Assembly: GCF_002735305.1 (NCBI RefSeq)
Contig: NZ_PDYG01000074.1
Coordinates: 1-64,000, forward strand
From: Agathobacter ruminis
Lineage (GTDB): Bacteria > Bacillota > Clostridia > Lachnospirales > Lachnospiraceae
Reading direction: 5' to 3'
Length of the DNA: 64,000 nt
Both the position numbers and the translations under genes were made by a program. Below the pieces are notes generated by a model, which was given only the letters and a program-made list of their open reading frames with translations, was not told where the DNA came from and did no database searches. Shown here piece after piece: positions 31,404 through 40,361 of the stretch (its first letter is position 1; the number at the start of each line of letters is the position of its first letter).

Positions 31404-33380
31404 TTGAAGAAATGCTATATCTATACAAGAGTCTCCACCGCCGCTCAGATCGAAGGGTATAGTCTTGATGCACAGGAAGAAAGCCTTAAGGCATATGCTG
31501 AATACAGAGAGCTGGAGATTGTCGGAAACTACTGTGATGCTGGTAAATCCGGGAAGAACATCAAGGGACGTCCGGCATTTCGACAGATGATGACGGATAT
31601 TAAGAGTCAGAAGGACGATATTGCTTTTGTCCTGGTATTCAAATTATCTCGATTCGGCAGGAATGCTGCAGATATCTTGAAATCACTGCAGCTTCTCGAA
31701 GACTTTGGCATTGATTTGGTGAGTGTAGAGGAAGCCATCGATTCCTCCACTCAGGGGGGAAGGCTGACGCTTGCAATTCTTTCTGCTGTCGCTGAGATGG
31801 AGAGAGAAAATATTACCGTTCAGTTCATGGCCGGTAAAATGCAGAAGGTTCTGGAAGGTGGGTGGACTGGTGGTGCAGTTCCCTATGGCTATAAGAATGT
31901 CAATCATGAGCTGGTTCTGGTTCCACCAGAAGCAGAAGTAATCCGAATGATATATGAGTTATATCAGCAAGAAAACATGTCAGCTTCTGCGGTAGCGTAT
32001 GAGTTGAATAAAAGCAATCTGGTTCGTATCTCTGGAAAAGGAGAGCAGAAACCATTCACTTATGAATTTGTTTCAAGAGTACTGGATAATCCATTTTATT
32101 GTGGAAGAGTTTATTACAACAGAAGAACCAATAAGAAGGACAGGGATGGAAAGACCATAAAGCAGGATGAGGATAATATCATCATGGCTGAGGGTAAGCA
32201 CGAGATTATTGTTTCGCCTGAAGTATGGGATAGCGTTCATGCAAAGAGAACTAAAATCGCCGGACGATACAAAAGGGTAGATGATGGTGGTCATGTGCAC
32301 CTGCTTTCAGGAATTGTGAAATGTCCGATCTGCGGTAAGGGACTCACCGGGATGATTAGCAGAACGAAGAACCTGAAAGGTGATGGATACTATAAGCCGA
32401 TTTATTATTATAAGTGCCGATACAATACAAGACAGAATGGGAAAACATGTCCATTCGATCAGAGCTTAAATCAGGAAATCATAGATGGTTTGGTGATGAA
32501 GATCCTGCAAAAGCTTCAGACATATAGGGAATTTCAAGATGCTTTGCAGGCGGCCTTGGGTCATCAAGGGAATCTTGAAAAGACAGAAAAGCGGCTCCAG
32601 GATCTCCGTAAGGAACTTAGGGAAGCGGAGCTGACCAAAGACCGGCTTGGAGAAAAGCTTGATGGACTGAATCCTCTTGGTAAGGATTATGACAGGAAAT
32701 ATGAAGAGACATCTGATAAGCTCGACAGCATATATGATCGAATTGGTGATCTGGAAATGGATGTTATCTCAACCAAGAAAAAGCTGGAGGCACTGAAACA
32801 AAAGGCGGATTCTACAGTTCAGATTATGACATTTATGGAGAACCTGCCTCTGATGTACGAGGAAATGTCAGAGGAAGAGCGGAAGGAAATGTTCCAGGCA
32901 TTTGTAGATGATATTGAGCTCTTTTCGGAAGATAGAACAGATGGCAAGATTATAAAAAGCATATCCTTCAAATTTCCGATGGTATTTGACGGTAAACCGT
33001 TGGCAAAGAATACAAAACCTGAGGATATGGTATCCTTCAGACTGGATTGTACGGATATTGATATTGAGTTGCCGGGTAAGGGAAATATCATCATGAAGAA
33101 GCAGGCTGATGGCAGTCAGAAAGTAATTGTCCGTAAAGGAACCTATGCTGCTATCAAGGCCTATATTCTGGAAAAGCATGATGTAAAGGTTCCTACTCTC
33201 TATATTGCACAAATCAAGAGAAAGTACGGACTGGAGATCGGAAAAGCCTATAATAAACCAGAGAAGAATAAGAACCATGTGCCGAAGTGCACGAAAGAAA
33301 AAGAACTGCTGATCATGGAGGCACTGAAGTTCTATGATTTGATGGAGCAGGATGTCGAGTACAGGGAGGATGCGGTATGA
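31404..33380 (+). CDS. Large serine recombinase 1 with C-terminal extension
   Basis: A 658-residue site-specific recombinase, probably an integrase/excisionase of the prophage. Catalytic Ser11 lies in YIYTRVSTAAQ, with LVFKLSRFGRNAADIL and AEMERENITVQF further on. Recombinase and zinc-ribbon domains follow (KCPICGKGL and KCRYN...CPF), then a long coiled coil (about 395-475). The last about 90 residues add a domain absent from ordinary family members (AIKAYILEKHDVKVPTLYIA, then YNKPEK). The TTG start at 31404 has AAAGGAGGCGGAGATCG before it. It overlaps recombinase 2 by four bases. Confidence 0.92.
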   Translation: MKKCYIYTRVSTAAQIEGYSLDAQEESLKAYAEYRELEIVGNYCDAGKSGKNIKGRPAFRQMMTDIKSQKDDIAFVLVFKLSRFGRNAADILKSLQLLEDFGIDLVSVEEAIDSSTQGGRLTLAILSAVAEMERENITVQFMAGKMQKVLEGGWTGGAVPYGYKNVNHELVLVPPEAEVIRMIYELYQQENMSASAVAYELNKSNLVRISGKGEQKPFTYEFVSRVLDNPFYCGRVYYNRRTNKKDRDGKTIKQDEDNIIMAEGKHEIIVSPEVWDSVHAKRTKIAGRYKRVDDGGHVHLLSGIVKCPICGKGLTGMISRTKNLKGDGYYKPIYYYKCRYNTRQNGKTCPFDQSLNQEIIDGLVMKILQKLQTYREFQDALQAALGHQGNLEKTEKRLQDLRKELREAELTKDRLGEKLDGLNPLGKDYDRKYEETSDKLDSIYDRIGDLEMDVISTKKKLEALKQKADSTVQIMTFMENLPLMYEEMSEEERKEMFQAFVDDIELFSEDRTDGKIIKSISFKFPMVFDGKPLAKNTKPEDMVSFRLDCTDIDIELPGKGNIIMKKQADGSQKVIVRKGTYAAIKAYILEKHDVKVPTLYIAQIKRKYGLEIGKAYNKPEKNKNHVPKCTKEKELLIMEALKFYDLMEQDVEYREDAV

Positions 33381-35080
33381 CAGAAAAGAAGAAAAAGAAG
33401 CAGCAGAAATGCTACATATATATCCGCGTCTCCACTTCCATGCAGGTGGAAGGATACAGTCTGGAAGCTCAGAGAGAGCGACTTAACAAGTTTGCTGATT
33501 ATCAGGGAATGGAGGTCGTAAGGGAGTATTGCGATGCCGGAAGATCCGGAAAGAACATAACTGGACGTCCAGAATTTACACAGATGCTTCGGGATATCGC
33601 TGATGACAGAGATGGTGTTTCATACATTCTGGTATTCAAGCTTTCGCGTTTCGGAAGAAATGCTGCAGATGTTCTGAATTCTCTTCAGTATATTCAGGAT
33701 TATGGTGTGAATCTGATCTGTGTTGAGGATGGAATTGATTCTTCCAAGGATTCTGGAAAGTTGACCATCACTGTTCTTTCAGCTGTTGCAGAGATCGAAC
33801 GTGAGAACATTCTTGTTCAGACAATGGAAGGCCGGAAGCAGAAAGCAAGAGAGGGTAAGTGGAACGGAGGATTGGCTCCATTCGGATATCGCCTGGATAA
33901 AGAAAAAGGTGAGCTGGTTGTTGATCCGAAAGAAGCTGAAATCGTTAAGGTGATCTTTGATAAATTCATCAATTCCGATATGGGAGCTGACTCCATCAGC
34001 AATTACCTGAATGATCATGGTTATACTAAAAATACGAGCCGTGACTTTGAAGTAAATTATTTCACTCGCAGCCATATCATGAAGATACTTGATAATCCAG
34101 TTTACGTTGGCAAGATTGTATATGGCAAGAGCGCTACTGAAAAAGTCAAAGGAACCAGAGATCAATATCGAAGAGTTAAGCAGGATGATTATCTTGTCGC
34201 TGATGGAAGGCATGATGCTATCATAGATGAAGATACTTGGAACAAAGCCCGAGAGAAACGAAAAGAGACTGGTGTCAAATGGAATAAGATACATGATCTC
34301 GATCATGAACATCTTCTGGCGGGTATTCTGAAATGTCCGATCTGCGGAGCTTCTCTTGCAGGGACAGTTCGGCGAAAGAAGTATCCAAGCGGCAAGGTGA
34401 ATTCCACATTCTACTATCGATGTTTGCACCGAAAGCGGATTGAAGGCACTGATAAGAAATGCGATTTCAAACCTTCACTTAACCAGATTGATACAGATGC
34501 CGAAATAATAGGTGTCATCCATGATATGGTAAATGATGAACGGTTTGAAGCCTTCATCAGAGGCAAGCTGGATGAGAAGGTGGATGTATCAAGCTTTGAA
34601 GCAGAGCGTGAAGGACTCAGGACTCAGCTGATACAGGCAACCGGAGCGAAGGACAAGCTGATGCAGCAGCTGGATAGATTGGATGTTACAGACAGGCATT
34701 ACGATCGAAAGTATCAGGACATGCAAGACCGTCTGGATACACTTTATGACAGGATCGCTGACCTGGAAGAAAAGATCGATGATGTGACTGATAAGATATC
34801 CGGAGCCTATGATGAGAACCTGACATCAAAGCAGCTCTGCAAAGTTCTTCTCCAATTCGATGAAATGTTTGAAGAAATGACCGACTTGGAGAGAAAAGAG
34901 TTTTTATATACACTTATTGAGAGGATTGACCTGTTTCCTGAAAGACAGGAAAATGGAAGCATCCTGAAGCGAATCAGATTTAAATTCCGCGTAGATTATG
35001 ACGCTGAAGCTGGTGGCAAGGTGTTGCTCAACGAAAACGACGTCGAAAGCTGCGTGCTCCTTACGCGCGTGAGCAACTGA
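33377..35080 (+). CDS. Large serine recombinase 2
   Basis: A 567-residue recombinase with catalytic Ser19 in YIYIRVSTSMQ, then LVFKLSRFGRNAADVL, AEIERENILVQT, the zinc motif KCPICGASL with later CLH and C residues, and a coiled coil (about 405-475). It ends with VESCVLLTRVSN, an end often found in clostridial recombinases. It is coupled to recombinase 1 by ATGA overlap. The two differ strongly outside the catalytic core, so this is not a recent duplication. It lies at the right end of the phage gene block. Confidence 0.92.
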   Translation: MTEKKKKKQQKCYIYIRVSTSMQVEGYSLEAQRERLNKFADYQGMEVVREYCDAGRSGKNITGRPEFTQMLRDIADDRDGVSYILVFKLSRFGRNAADVLNSLQYIQDYGVNLICVEDGIDSSKDSGKLTITVLSAVAEIERENILVQTMEGRKQKAREGKWNGGLAPFGYRLDKEKGELVVDPKEAEIVKVIFDKFINSDMGADSISNYLNDHGYTKNTSRDFEVNYFTRSHIMKILDNPVYVGKIVYGKSATEKVKGTRDQYRRVKQDDYLVADGRHDAIIDEDTWNKAREKRKETGVKWNKIHDLDHEHLLAGILKCPICGASLAGTVRRKKYPSGKVNSTFYYRCLHRKRIEGTDKKCDFKPSLNQIDTDAEIIGVIHDMVNDERFEAFIRGKLDEKVDVSSFEAEREGLRTQLIQATGAKDKLMQQLDRLDVTDRHYDRKYQDMQDRLDTLYDRIADLEEKIDDVTDKISGAYDENLTSKQLCKVLLQFDEMFEEMTDLERKEFLYTLIERIDLFPERQENGSILKRIRFKFRVDYDAEAGGKVLLNENDVESCVLLTRVSN

Positions 35081-35130
35081 AAAGCGGATTCTTATGTGAA
35101 ACTGGTGAAAGGGAAGGAGGATAACCTTCT

Positions 35131-36144
35131 ATGAGAGATTTTGATAAGCAGATGGAAATGGTTCTCTATCATTCCGATGAAGGAGATGTTTCTGTTGATG
35201 CATACATTAAAGACGAGAGTATTTGGATAACACAGAAGGCGATGGCAGAGCTTTTTGGTGTCAAAGTGCCTGACATATCGAAGCACCTTTCGAATATATA
35301 CGATGAAGGTGAATTGGTGAAGGAGGCAACTATTTCCAAAATGGAAATAGTTCAAAGAGAAGGAAACAGAGATGTAAAGAGAACGCCGGTTTTCTATAAT
35401 CTGGACGCAATTATTTCTGTTGGATATCGTGTAAATTCAATTAAAGCAACAAAATTTCGCATCTGGGCGACTACAGTTCTTAAAGAATATATGACAAAAG
35501 GTTTTGTTCTGGATGACGACCGTCTGAAGCAAGGGAAAACTGCTTTCGGAAAAGATTACTTCCGCGAGTTGTTGGAGCGTGTTCGTTCAATCCGAGCCAG
35601 CGAACGGCGTATCTGGCAGCAGATTACAGATATTTTTGCTGAGTGTAGCATTGATTACACAAAAGATTCCGAAGTGGCTTATCATTTTTATGCAACGATA
35701 CAGAACAAGTTTCATTATGCAATCACAAATCATACTGCTGCAGAGATAGTATATGATTCAGCAGATCATGAGAAAAAACATATGGGACTTACAACCTGGA
35801 AGAATGCTCCGGATGGCAGAATACTGAAATCAGATGTTTCAGTTGCAAAGAACTATTTGGAAGCAAAGCAGATTCGTCAATTGGAACGTGCTGTCACTGG
35901 ATATTTTGATTATATCGAGGATTTGATTGAGCGTGAGAATGTATTCACGATGGAAGAGTTTGAAAAGAGCGTAAATGCTTTTCTTGAATTCCGTCAGTAC
36001 AAGATTCTTAAGGATAACGGAAGAATATCTCATAAGCAGGCAATGGATAAGGCCAATGCTGAATATGAGATATTTAACAAGACCCAGCCTATTGAATCAG
36101 ATTTTGATAAGGCGGTAAAGAAAATGATCCAAGAGGAAAGTTAA
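35131..36144 (+). CDS. RhuM family protein
   Basis: A 337-residue member of the virulence RhuM family. The N-terminal part YIKDESIWITQKAMAELFGV is an HTH-like segment, followed by DVKRTPVFYNLDAIISVGYR and KATKFRIWATTVLKEYMTKG, all hallmark stretches. The biochemical role is unknown; such genes are frequent in genomic islands and beside restriction systems. GGAAGGAGGATAACCTTCT precedes the ATG. It starts 50 bases after recombinase 2, so it may be either the last element cargo gene or the first gene outside. Confidence 0.88.
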   Translation: MRDFDKQMEMVLYHSDEGDVSVDAYIKDESIWITQKAMAELFGVKVPDISKHLSNIYDEGELVKEATISKMEIVQREGNRDVKRTPVFYNLDAIISVGYRVNSIKATKFRIWATTVLKEYMTKGFVLDDDRLKQGKTAFGKDYFRELLERVRSIRASERRIWQQITDIFAECSIDYTKDSEVAYHFYATIQNKFHYAITNHTAAEIVYDSADHEKKHMGLTTWKNAPDGRILKSDVSVAKNYLEAKQIRQLERAVTGYFDYIEDLIERENVFTMEEFEKSVNAFLEFRQYKILKDNGRISHKQAMDKANAEYEIFNKTQPIESDFDKAVKKMIQEES

Positions 36145-36148
36145 ATAG

Positions 36149-36274
36149 GACTACTCAAAACGTAAATGTGGCGGACGACAAGGGTTTGCTTATAAAACCT
36201 TAGATACGCTTGTTAATGTTTCAAAAGAACGTGGAGTATATCAAATATCATTGGAGGCAGTTTTTGAAGTATGA
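36149..36274 (+). pseudogene. 3' remnant of an unidentified gene
   Basis: An open stretch of 41 codons without start reads DYSKRKCGGRQGFAYKTLDT and ends LEAVFEV, with its TGA overlapping the ATG of the carbamoyltransferase (ATGA). It is cut off right after the RhuM stop, so its 5' part was lost. Translational coupling indicates it was once the upstream operon partner of the carbamoyltransferase. Its family is not recognised. Confidence 0.45.
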
Positions 36275-37094
36275 AATCATTTATACGACTTACCGATTAC
36301 ACAAAAAGTGAGCTTCTGAAGATTTTCCAAATTGCTGATACCATTGAGAAGTATAATGGTTTTATGCAGGGAAAAACTATCGTTATGTTCTTTCCTGCAT
36401 CTAGCATAAGAACTAGGGTATCTTTTGAAAAAGGGGTATATCTTCTTGGAGGGCAAACCATATTATTTGATCCGGCAACGCTTGATAAAAAGAAGATATC
36501 AGGGATGTATGCGGATATATCCAAAACTGGGCTGATGCTGTTATAGTAAGGCACAGGGACATTTCAATGCTTGAAATAATGGCTAATACGCTGAGTATAC
36601 CTGTCGTAAATGCTATGACAGATGAAAACCATCCATGTGAAATTATGTCAGATTTATACACTCTTTCCAAAATAAGAACTGACTATTTAAGAGATAACTA
36701 TCTGTTTGTTGGTGCAGATGGAAATATAGGGAGAGCCTGGAAAGAGGCGGCAGAAGCATTTGGCTTTCGTTTGAATCAGAGTAGCCCGTCCAGATATCAA
36801 GTCCCTGGAGTTTCTTGTAATGAGAATTTGAAGGAGGCTATTGTCGGAACAGATATAATATGCACAGATTCTATTCCTTCAAGTATGATAGAGGATTTTA
36901 AAGATTATCAGATCTCGAAAGAGTTGATGAGTATAGCTAATGAAAACGCTATTTTGAATCCGTGTCCACCATTTTATAAAGGTGAAGAGGTTACAGAGGA
37001 TGTAATCAATTCAGATTATTTTGTGGGATATGAATTCAAAAAGAATCTTTTAAGAGTTCAGCAGGCCATACTAATTTATTGTTTATCGACTTAA
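36271..37094 (+). pseudogene. Ornithine/aspartate carbamoyltransferase-like gene, frameshifted
   Basis: The carbamoyl-phosphate binding site is present as SIRTRVSF (residues 50-57) and the second motif as ENHPCEIMSDLYTL. The reading frame breaks at the A-run near 36487-36491: with one more A the product continues as KEDIRDVCGYIQ and WADAVIVRHRDIS into the second frame, which then runs to 37094. Restored length is about 275 residues, short for the 300-330 expected of the family. Either a real one-base deletion or a sequencing error. Confidence 0.75.
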
Positions 37095-37114
37095 ATTGAA
37101 GGATATCACGAGGT

Positions 37115-37690
37115 ATGAAAAATAGTATTGTATCTATTTATGCAATGATTGGAATTTGGATAGCAGTATATATTCTTGATCAATTATTCAATATCGGTCA
37201 ATGGCTGTTTGCTAAGGGGATTAGTGTGGAGCGGGGAGCAATTTATCGTTATTTTACAGCATCTTTTTTGCACACAAACATAGTTCACCTACTTGCAAAT
37301 TGTCTGGCGATATATTTTATTACGATCTATCTGAATCATAAAATAAATGGGGCTGTTTTGTTGATTTATAGCGTTTTATGCGCAACGATAACGAATCTTG
37401 TCATTGCATTCATTTATAACGAATCAGAATACATATTTGGTGGTTCAGTTTGTATATTTGCCATTATTGGTTTGATTTTGACAATGCAATTCCTAAATCC
37501 GGGAATTGAACCGTTTCGATTGGGAACCTGGTATGGAAACTGGATGATTGGGTATGTGATTTTGGGAAATATAATGAATGGAGATTTGAAGTTGTTTGAT
37601 GTATCCTGCATGGTGACGCATGGTATTTCTTTTGTGGTTGGTATCGCTCTTGGAGTGCCACTCATGAGGATCACTATGCGAAGAGAATAA
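37115..37690 (+). CDS. Rhomboid-like membrane serine protease
   Basis: A 191-residue polytopic membrane protein with about six hydrophobic segments. YRYFTASFLHTNIVHLLANC (residues 45-63) is the rhomboid pattern with the HxxxN element. The serine site is FGGSVCIFA with Ser111, where the usual GxSG reads GGSV, and His169 (VTHGISF) can complete the dyad. So it is a member of the family with an altered nucleophile motif; activity is uncertain. GAGGT directly precedes the ATG. Confidence 0.7.
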   Translation: MKNSIVSIYAMIGIWIAVYILDQLFNIGQWLFAKGISVERGAIYRYFTASFLHTNIVHLLANCLAIYFITIYLNHKINGAVLLIYSVLCATITNLVIAFIYNESEYIFGGSVCIFAIIGLILTMQFLNPGIEPFRLGTWYGNWMIGYVILGNIMNGDLKLFDVSCMVTHGISFVVGIALGVPLMRITMRRE

Positions 37691-37712
37691 ATTGGGAGAG
37701 GGAGTGTAAAAA

Positions 37713-39506
37713 ATGATCATTAACAGATTAAACCAGCTGTATAAGCCGAAGCGAATGCTCTATTATATAGAGGCTTCCGGGGAAGATATACAGTCTTTTT
37801 ATAAGGGGATGATTCCACCGGCGGTAGAAAAATATGCGGACTGCTTTGGCGTGTATGACTATCCCGGGGTGTTTTATGTTCGTCACCTGCAGAAAGAGGT
37901 GATAGGTATTGAATTTCGATGCAATGATCCGCGCGTTGACTATCCAACCGAATTGAAATCGCTTGAGCTGGAGGAATCATTTTTTTATTCCATCGAAATT
38001 GACGATGATACAGAAATCAATCTTCCATTTGTCAGAAATATATTTGAAGAGATTGCCGGCGAGGATGATGCGCATAGGCCTTACAGCGATTTAAGTATGG
38101 AAGATGCCCCTGAAATAATCGCTGTTTTTCATGATTATAGTAAATTCAGAATCCTGCATAAATGGAAACTTTACAATGACAGGGCAATTCATGTGATGAA
38201 GGATGAGTATGATTGGTTCCAAAAAGAAGAATTATACAAGCTTGCATTTACGGATCACATCACAGGCAATTACAACTGGAATCATCTGGAAGCTTTTTTG
38301 GAGGTTCCGGGAGACAGAAAAATTAATGATTATGCCTTTGCGCACTTTGATATCAAACAGTTCCGCGTGATCAATGAAGCGTATGGACATATTGCTGCCA
38401 ATAAGGTTTTGAGCAACATCGTAAAAGCGATGAAGGAATCGGATTTTGTCTATGCGAGCGCACGGTGTCATAATGATAATTTTGCGATGCTCCTTCGGGA
38501 TATGCCGGAGCAGGAACTGAAGCAGAAACTACAGGAGTTGTTTGAGCGCAATTCTGTGTTGGAAGAAGATCTGTGCTATAAAATTTATTTTAAATGCGGA
38601 GTGGTTCCCATGCGACGAGCTATGCTTTTGGGAAACCGGGTTGCGGATGCGGCGAAGATGGCACAGGCGCTTTGTACAGACAAAAAAGGGACAGAGATTG
38701 TATTTTACACAGATAAAATGCATGACGACCTTTCGTGGCGTAATTTCATAAAAGCCTATGTGGAAACAGCGATTGAGCAGGATGAATTCGTCGTGTATCT
38801 TCAGCCTAAATTTGATATCGGGACGGAAAAAATCAAGGGGGCCGAAGCGCTCGTTCGCTGGAATTACAAAAACAAGGAATTGTTGCCGCCATACAGATTC
38901 ATTCCGTATTTTGAACAAGATGCCACGATTGACAAAATCGATGATCTTGTTCTGAAAAAAATCTGTGAGACCATGTGCCGCTGGAAAAGGGAGGGAAAAC
39001 CTCTTTATCCTGTTTCCGTGAATCTGTCCCGTATGCGTATGAATGATGAAAATCTGATTGATAAACTTACCGATGTTGTTGATTCCTACGGCGTGGATCA
39101 TCAACTGATTGATTTCGAACTTACCGAAAGCGCTTCCTACGACAATATGGAACGCATGCTGTTCGTACTGAAAAAACTGCGGGAACGCGGATTTAAAATA
39201 TCCATGGACGATTTCGGGACTGGCTATTCTTCGCTGTCGCTGTTGACACAGATGCCGATTGATACTTTGAAAATAGACAAGAGTTTCGTTGACAAGATTG
39301 CCGGCGATGCAAAACGCAATGAAGATATTATCCTTTTGCGACATATCATCAATCTCGCAAAAGAACTGGGATTTGTCTGCCTTGCAGAAGGAGCGGAAAG
39401 CCGTGTACAGATTGACAGGCTTCGCGACCTTGGCTGTGAGATTATCCAGGGATACTACTACAGCAAACCGATTCCGATTGCTGAATATGAGGAAACATAT
39501 CTGTAA
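37713..39506 (+). CDS. EAL-domain c-di-GMP phosphodiesterase with degenerate GGDEF
   Basis: A 597-residue cytoplasmic signalling protein. The N-terminal about 180 residues are of unknown fold. A GGDEF domain follows (about 185-330: FTDHITGNYNWNHLEAFL), with the active-site loop changed to CHNDNFAML, so no cyclase activity is expected. The EAL domain (about 345-597) retains GAEALVRWN, SVNLSR, DFELTESA, MDDFGTGYSSL and AEGAES, consistent with active phosphodiesterase. It lowers c-di-GMP and thereby would favour motility, fitting the chemotaxis receptor nearby. Confidence 0.9.
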   Translation: MIINRLNQLYKPKRMLYYIEASGEDIQSFYKGMIPPAVEKYADCFGVYDYPGVFYVRHLQKEVIGIEFRCNDPRVDYPTELKSLELEESFFYSIEIDDDTEINLPFVRNIFEEIAGEDDAHRPYSDLSMEDAPEIIAVFHDYSKFRILHKWKLYNDRAIHVMKDEYDWFQKEELYKLAFTDHITGNYNWNHLEAFLEVPGDRKINDYAFAHFDIKQFRVINEAYGHIAANKVLSNIVKAMKESDFVYASARCHNDNFAMLLRDMPEQELKQKLQELFERNSVLEEDLCYKIYFKCGVVPMRRAMLLGNRVADAAKMAQALCTDKKGTEIVFYTDKMHDDLSWRNFIKAYVETAIEQDEFVVYLQPKFDIGTEKIKGAEALVRWNYKNKELLPPYRFIPYFEQDATIDKIDDLVLKKICETMCRWKREGKPLYPVSVNLSRMRMNDENLIDKLTDVVDSYGVDHQLIDFELTESASYDNMERMLFVLKKLRERGFKISMDDFGTGYSSLSLLTQMPIDTLKIDKSFVDKIAGDAKRNEDIILLRHIINLAKELGFVCLAEGAESRVQIDRLRDLGCEIIQGYYYSKPIPIAEYEETYL

Positions 39507-39518
39507 AACGAATTAAGA

Positions 39519-39549
39519 TGCCCCCAACAAAAGCTGTTGGGGGCTTTTT
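39519..39549 (+). terminator. Terminator after EAL gene
   Basis: GCCCCCAACA and TGTTGGGGGC form a perfect stem around AAAGC, followed by TTTTT. Confidence 0.9.
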
Positions 39550-39578
39550 GCATGGGATAAAATTTTTTTTAAGAAAAG

Positions 39579-39609
39579 GTTAGCCATAACTAACTAAAAG
39601 TGGTATGAT
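39579..39609 (+). promoter_or_regulatory. Promoter with GTTAG-N6-CTAAC dyad
   Basis: TTAGCC (39580-39585), 18 bp, TATGAT (39604-39609). GTTAG (39579-39583) and CTAAC (39590-39594) form an inverted repeat over the -35 region, the place for a repressor. Regulator unknown; DtxR-type sites look similar. Confidence 0.45.
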
Positions 39610-39641
39610 TTGTCTTGTAGTAAGAACAAAGGAGGATAGTG

Positions 39642-40349
39642 ATGGCAATGGAATTCTTGGAAATTGCAAATTTGAAAAAGAGCTTTGGATCGGGAGAAGC
39701 GAGACAGGAAGTTTTGCGGGGGATGAATTTTTCGGTGAAAAGAGGTGAATTCTGTGTGTTGCTCGGGCCATCGGGATCCGGCAAGTCGACACTCCTGAAT
39801 ATTATTGGAGGCATTGAGACTCCGGACGAAGGTTTTGTGAGTATTGCAGGGGATAAGCTTGAGGAGATGAATGAAAAACAGCTGACATTGTACAGAAGGA
39901 AACATTTGGGATATGTATTTCAGCAATATAATCTGATTCCGAATCTCAATGTCAAAGAAAATATTGAGGTGGGTGCATATCTTTCAGACAATCCACTGGA
40001 TGTGGAAGAAGTAATATCGACATTGGGACTGCAGGATCATAAGTACAAATATCCGAGTCAATTGTCCGGGGGACAACAACAGAGAGTTTCTATCGGACGC
40101 GCAGTGGTAAAAAATCCTGACATTCTTATGTGCGATGAACCGACAGGCGCGCTTGATTACAAGACATCCAAAGAAATATTGGCATTGATAGAGGATTGTA
40201 ACCACAAATATAACAACACCATCATCATGGTGACGCACAATGAAGCAATTAAGGCGATGGCGGACCATGTAATCAAACTGCGCGATGGTGTGGTTCGGCA
40301 CAATGATGTAAATACGCAAAAAATCTCAGCGTATGAGCTGGACTGGTAA
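39642..40349 (+). CDS. ABC transporter ATP-binding protein (MacB/LolD type)
   Basis: A 235-residue ABC ATPase: Walker A GPSGSGKST, Q-loop YVFQQYNLIPN, signature LSGGQQQRV, Walker B ILMCDEPTGALD and H-loop VTHN. The FtsX-like partner follows 12 bases later, so it powers a MacB-type mechanotransmission or export system, in Firmicutes often for peptides or lipoproteins and for resistance to antimicrobial peptides. AAAGGAGGATAGTG precedes the ATG at 39642. Confidence 0.93.
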   Translation: MAMEFLEIANLKKSFGSGEARQEVLRGMNFSVKRGEFCVLLGPSGSGKSTLLNIIGGIETPDEGFVSIAGDKLEEMNEKQLTLYRRKHLGYVFQQYNLIPNLNVKENIEVGAYLSDNPLDVEEVISTLGLQDHKYKYPSQLSGGQQQRVSIGRAVVKNPDILMCDEPTGALDYKTSKEILALIEDCNHKYNNTIIMVTHNEAIKAMADHVIKLRDGVVRHNDVNTQKISAYELDW

Positions 40350-40361
40350 GGGGGAATGGTT

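Noticed and set aside
31404-31412. An ATG start for recombinase 1
   Set aside because: The first in-frame ATG would remove the catalytic serine region; TTG at 31404 has an ideal ribosome site and gives the family N-terminus.
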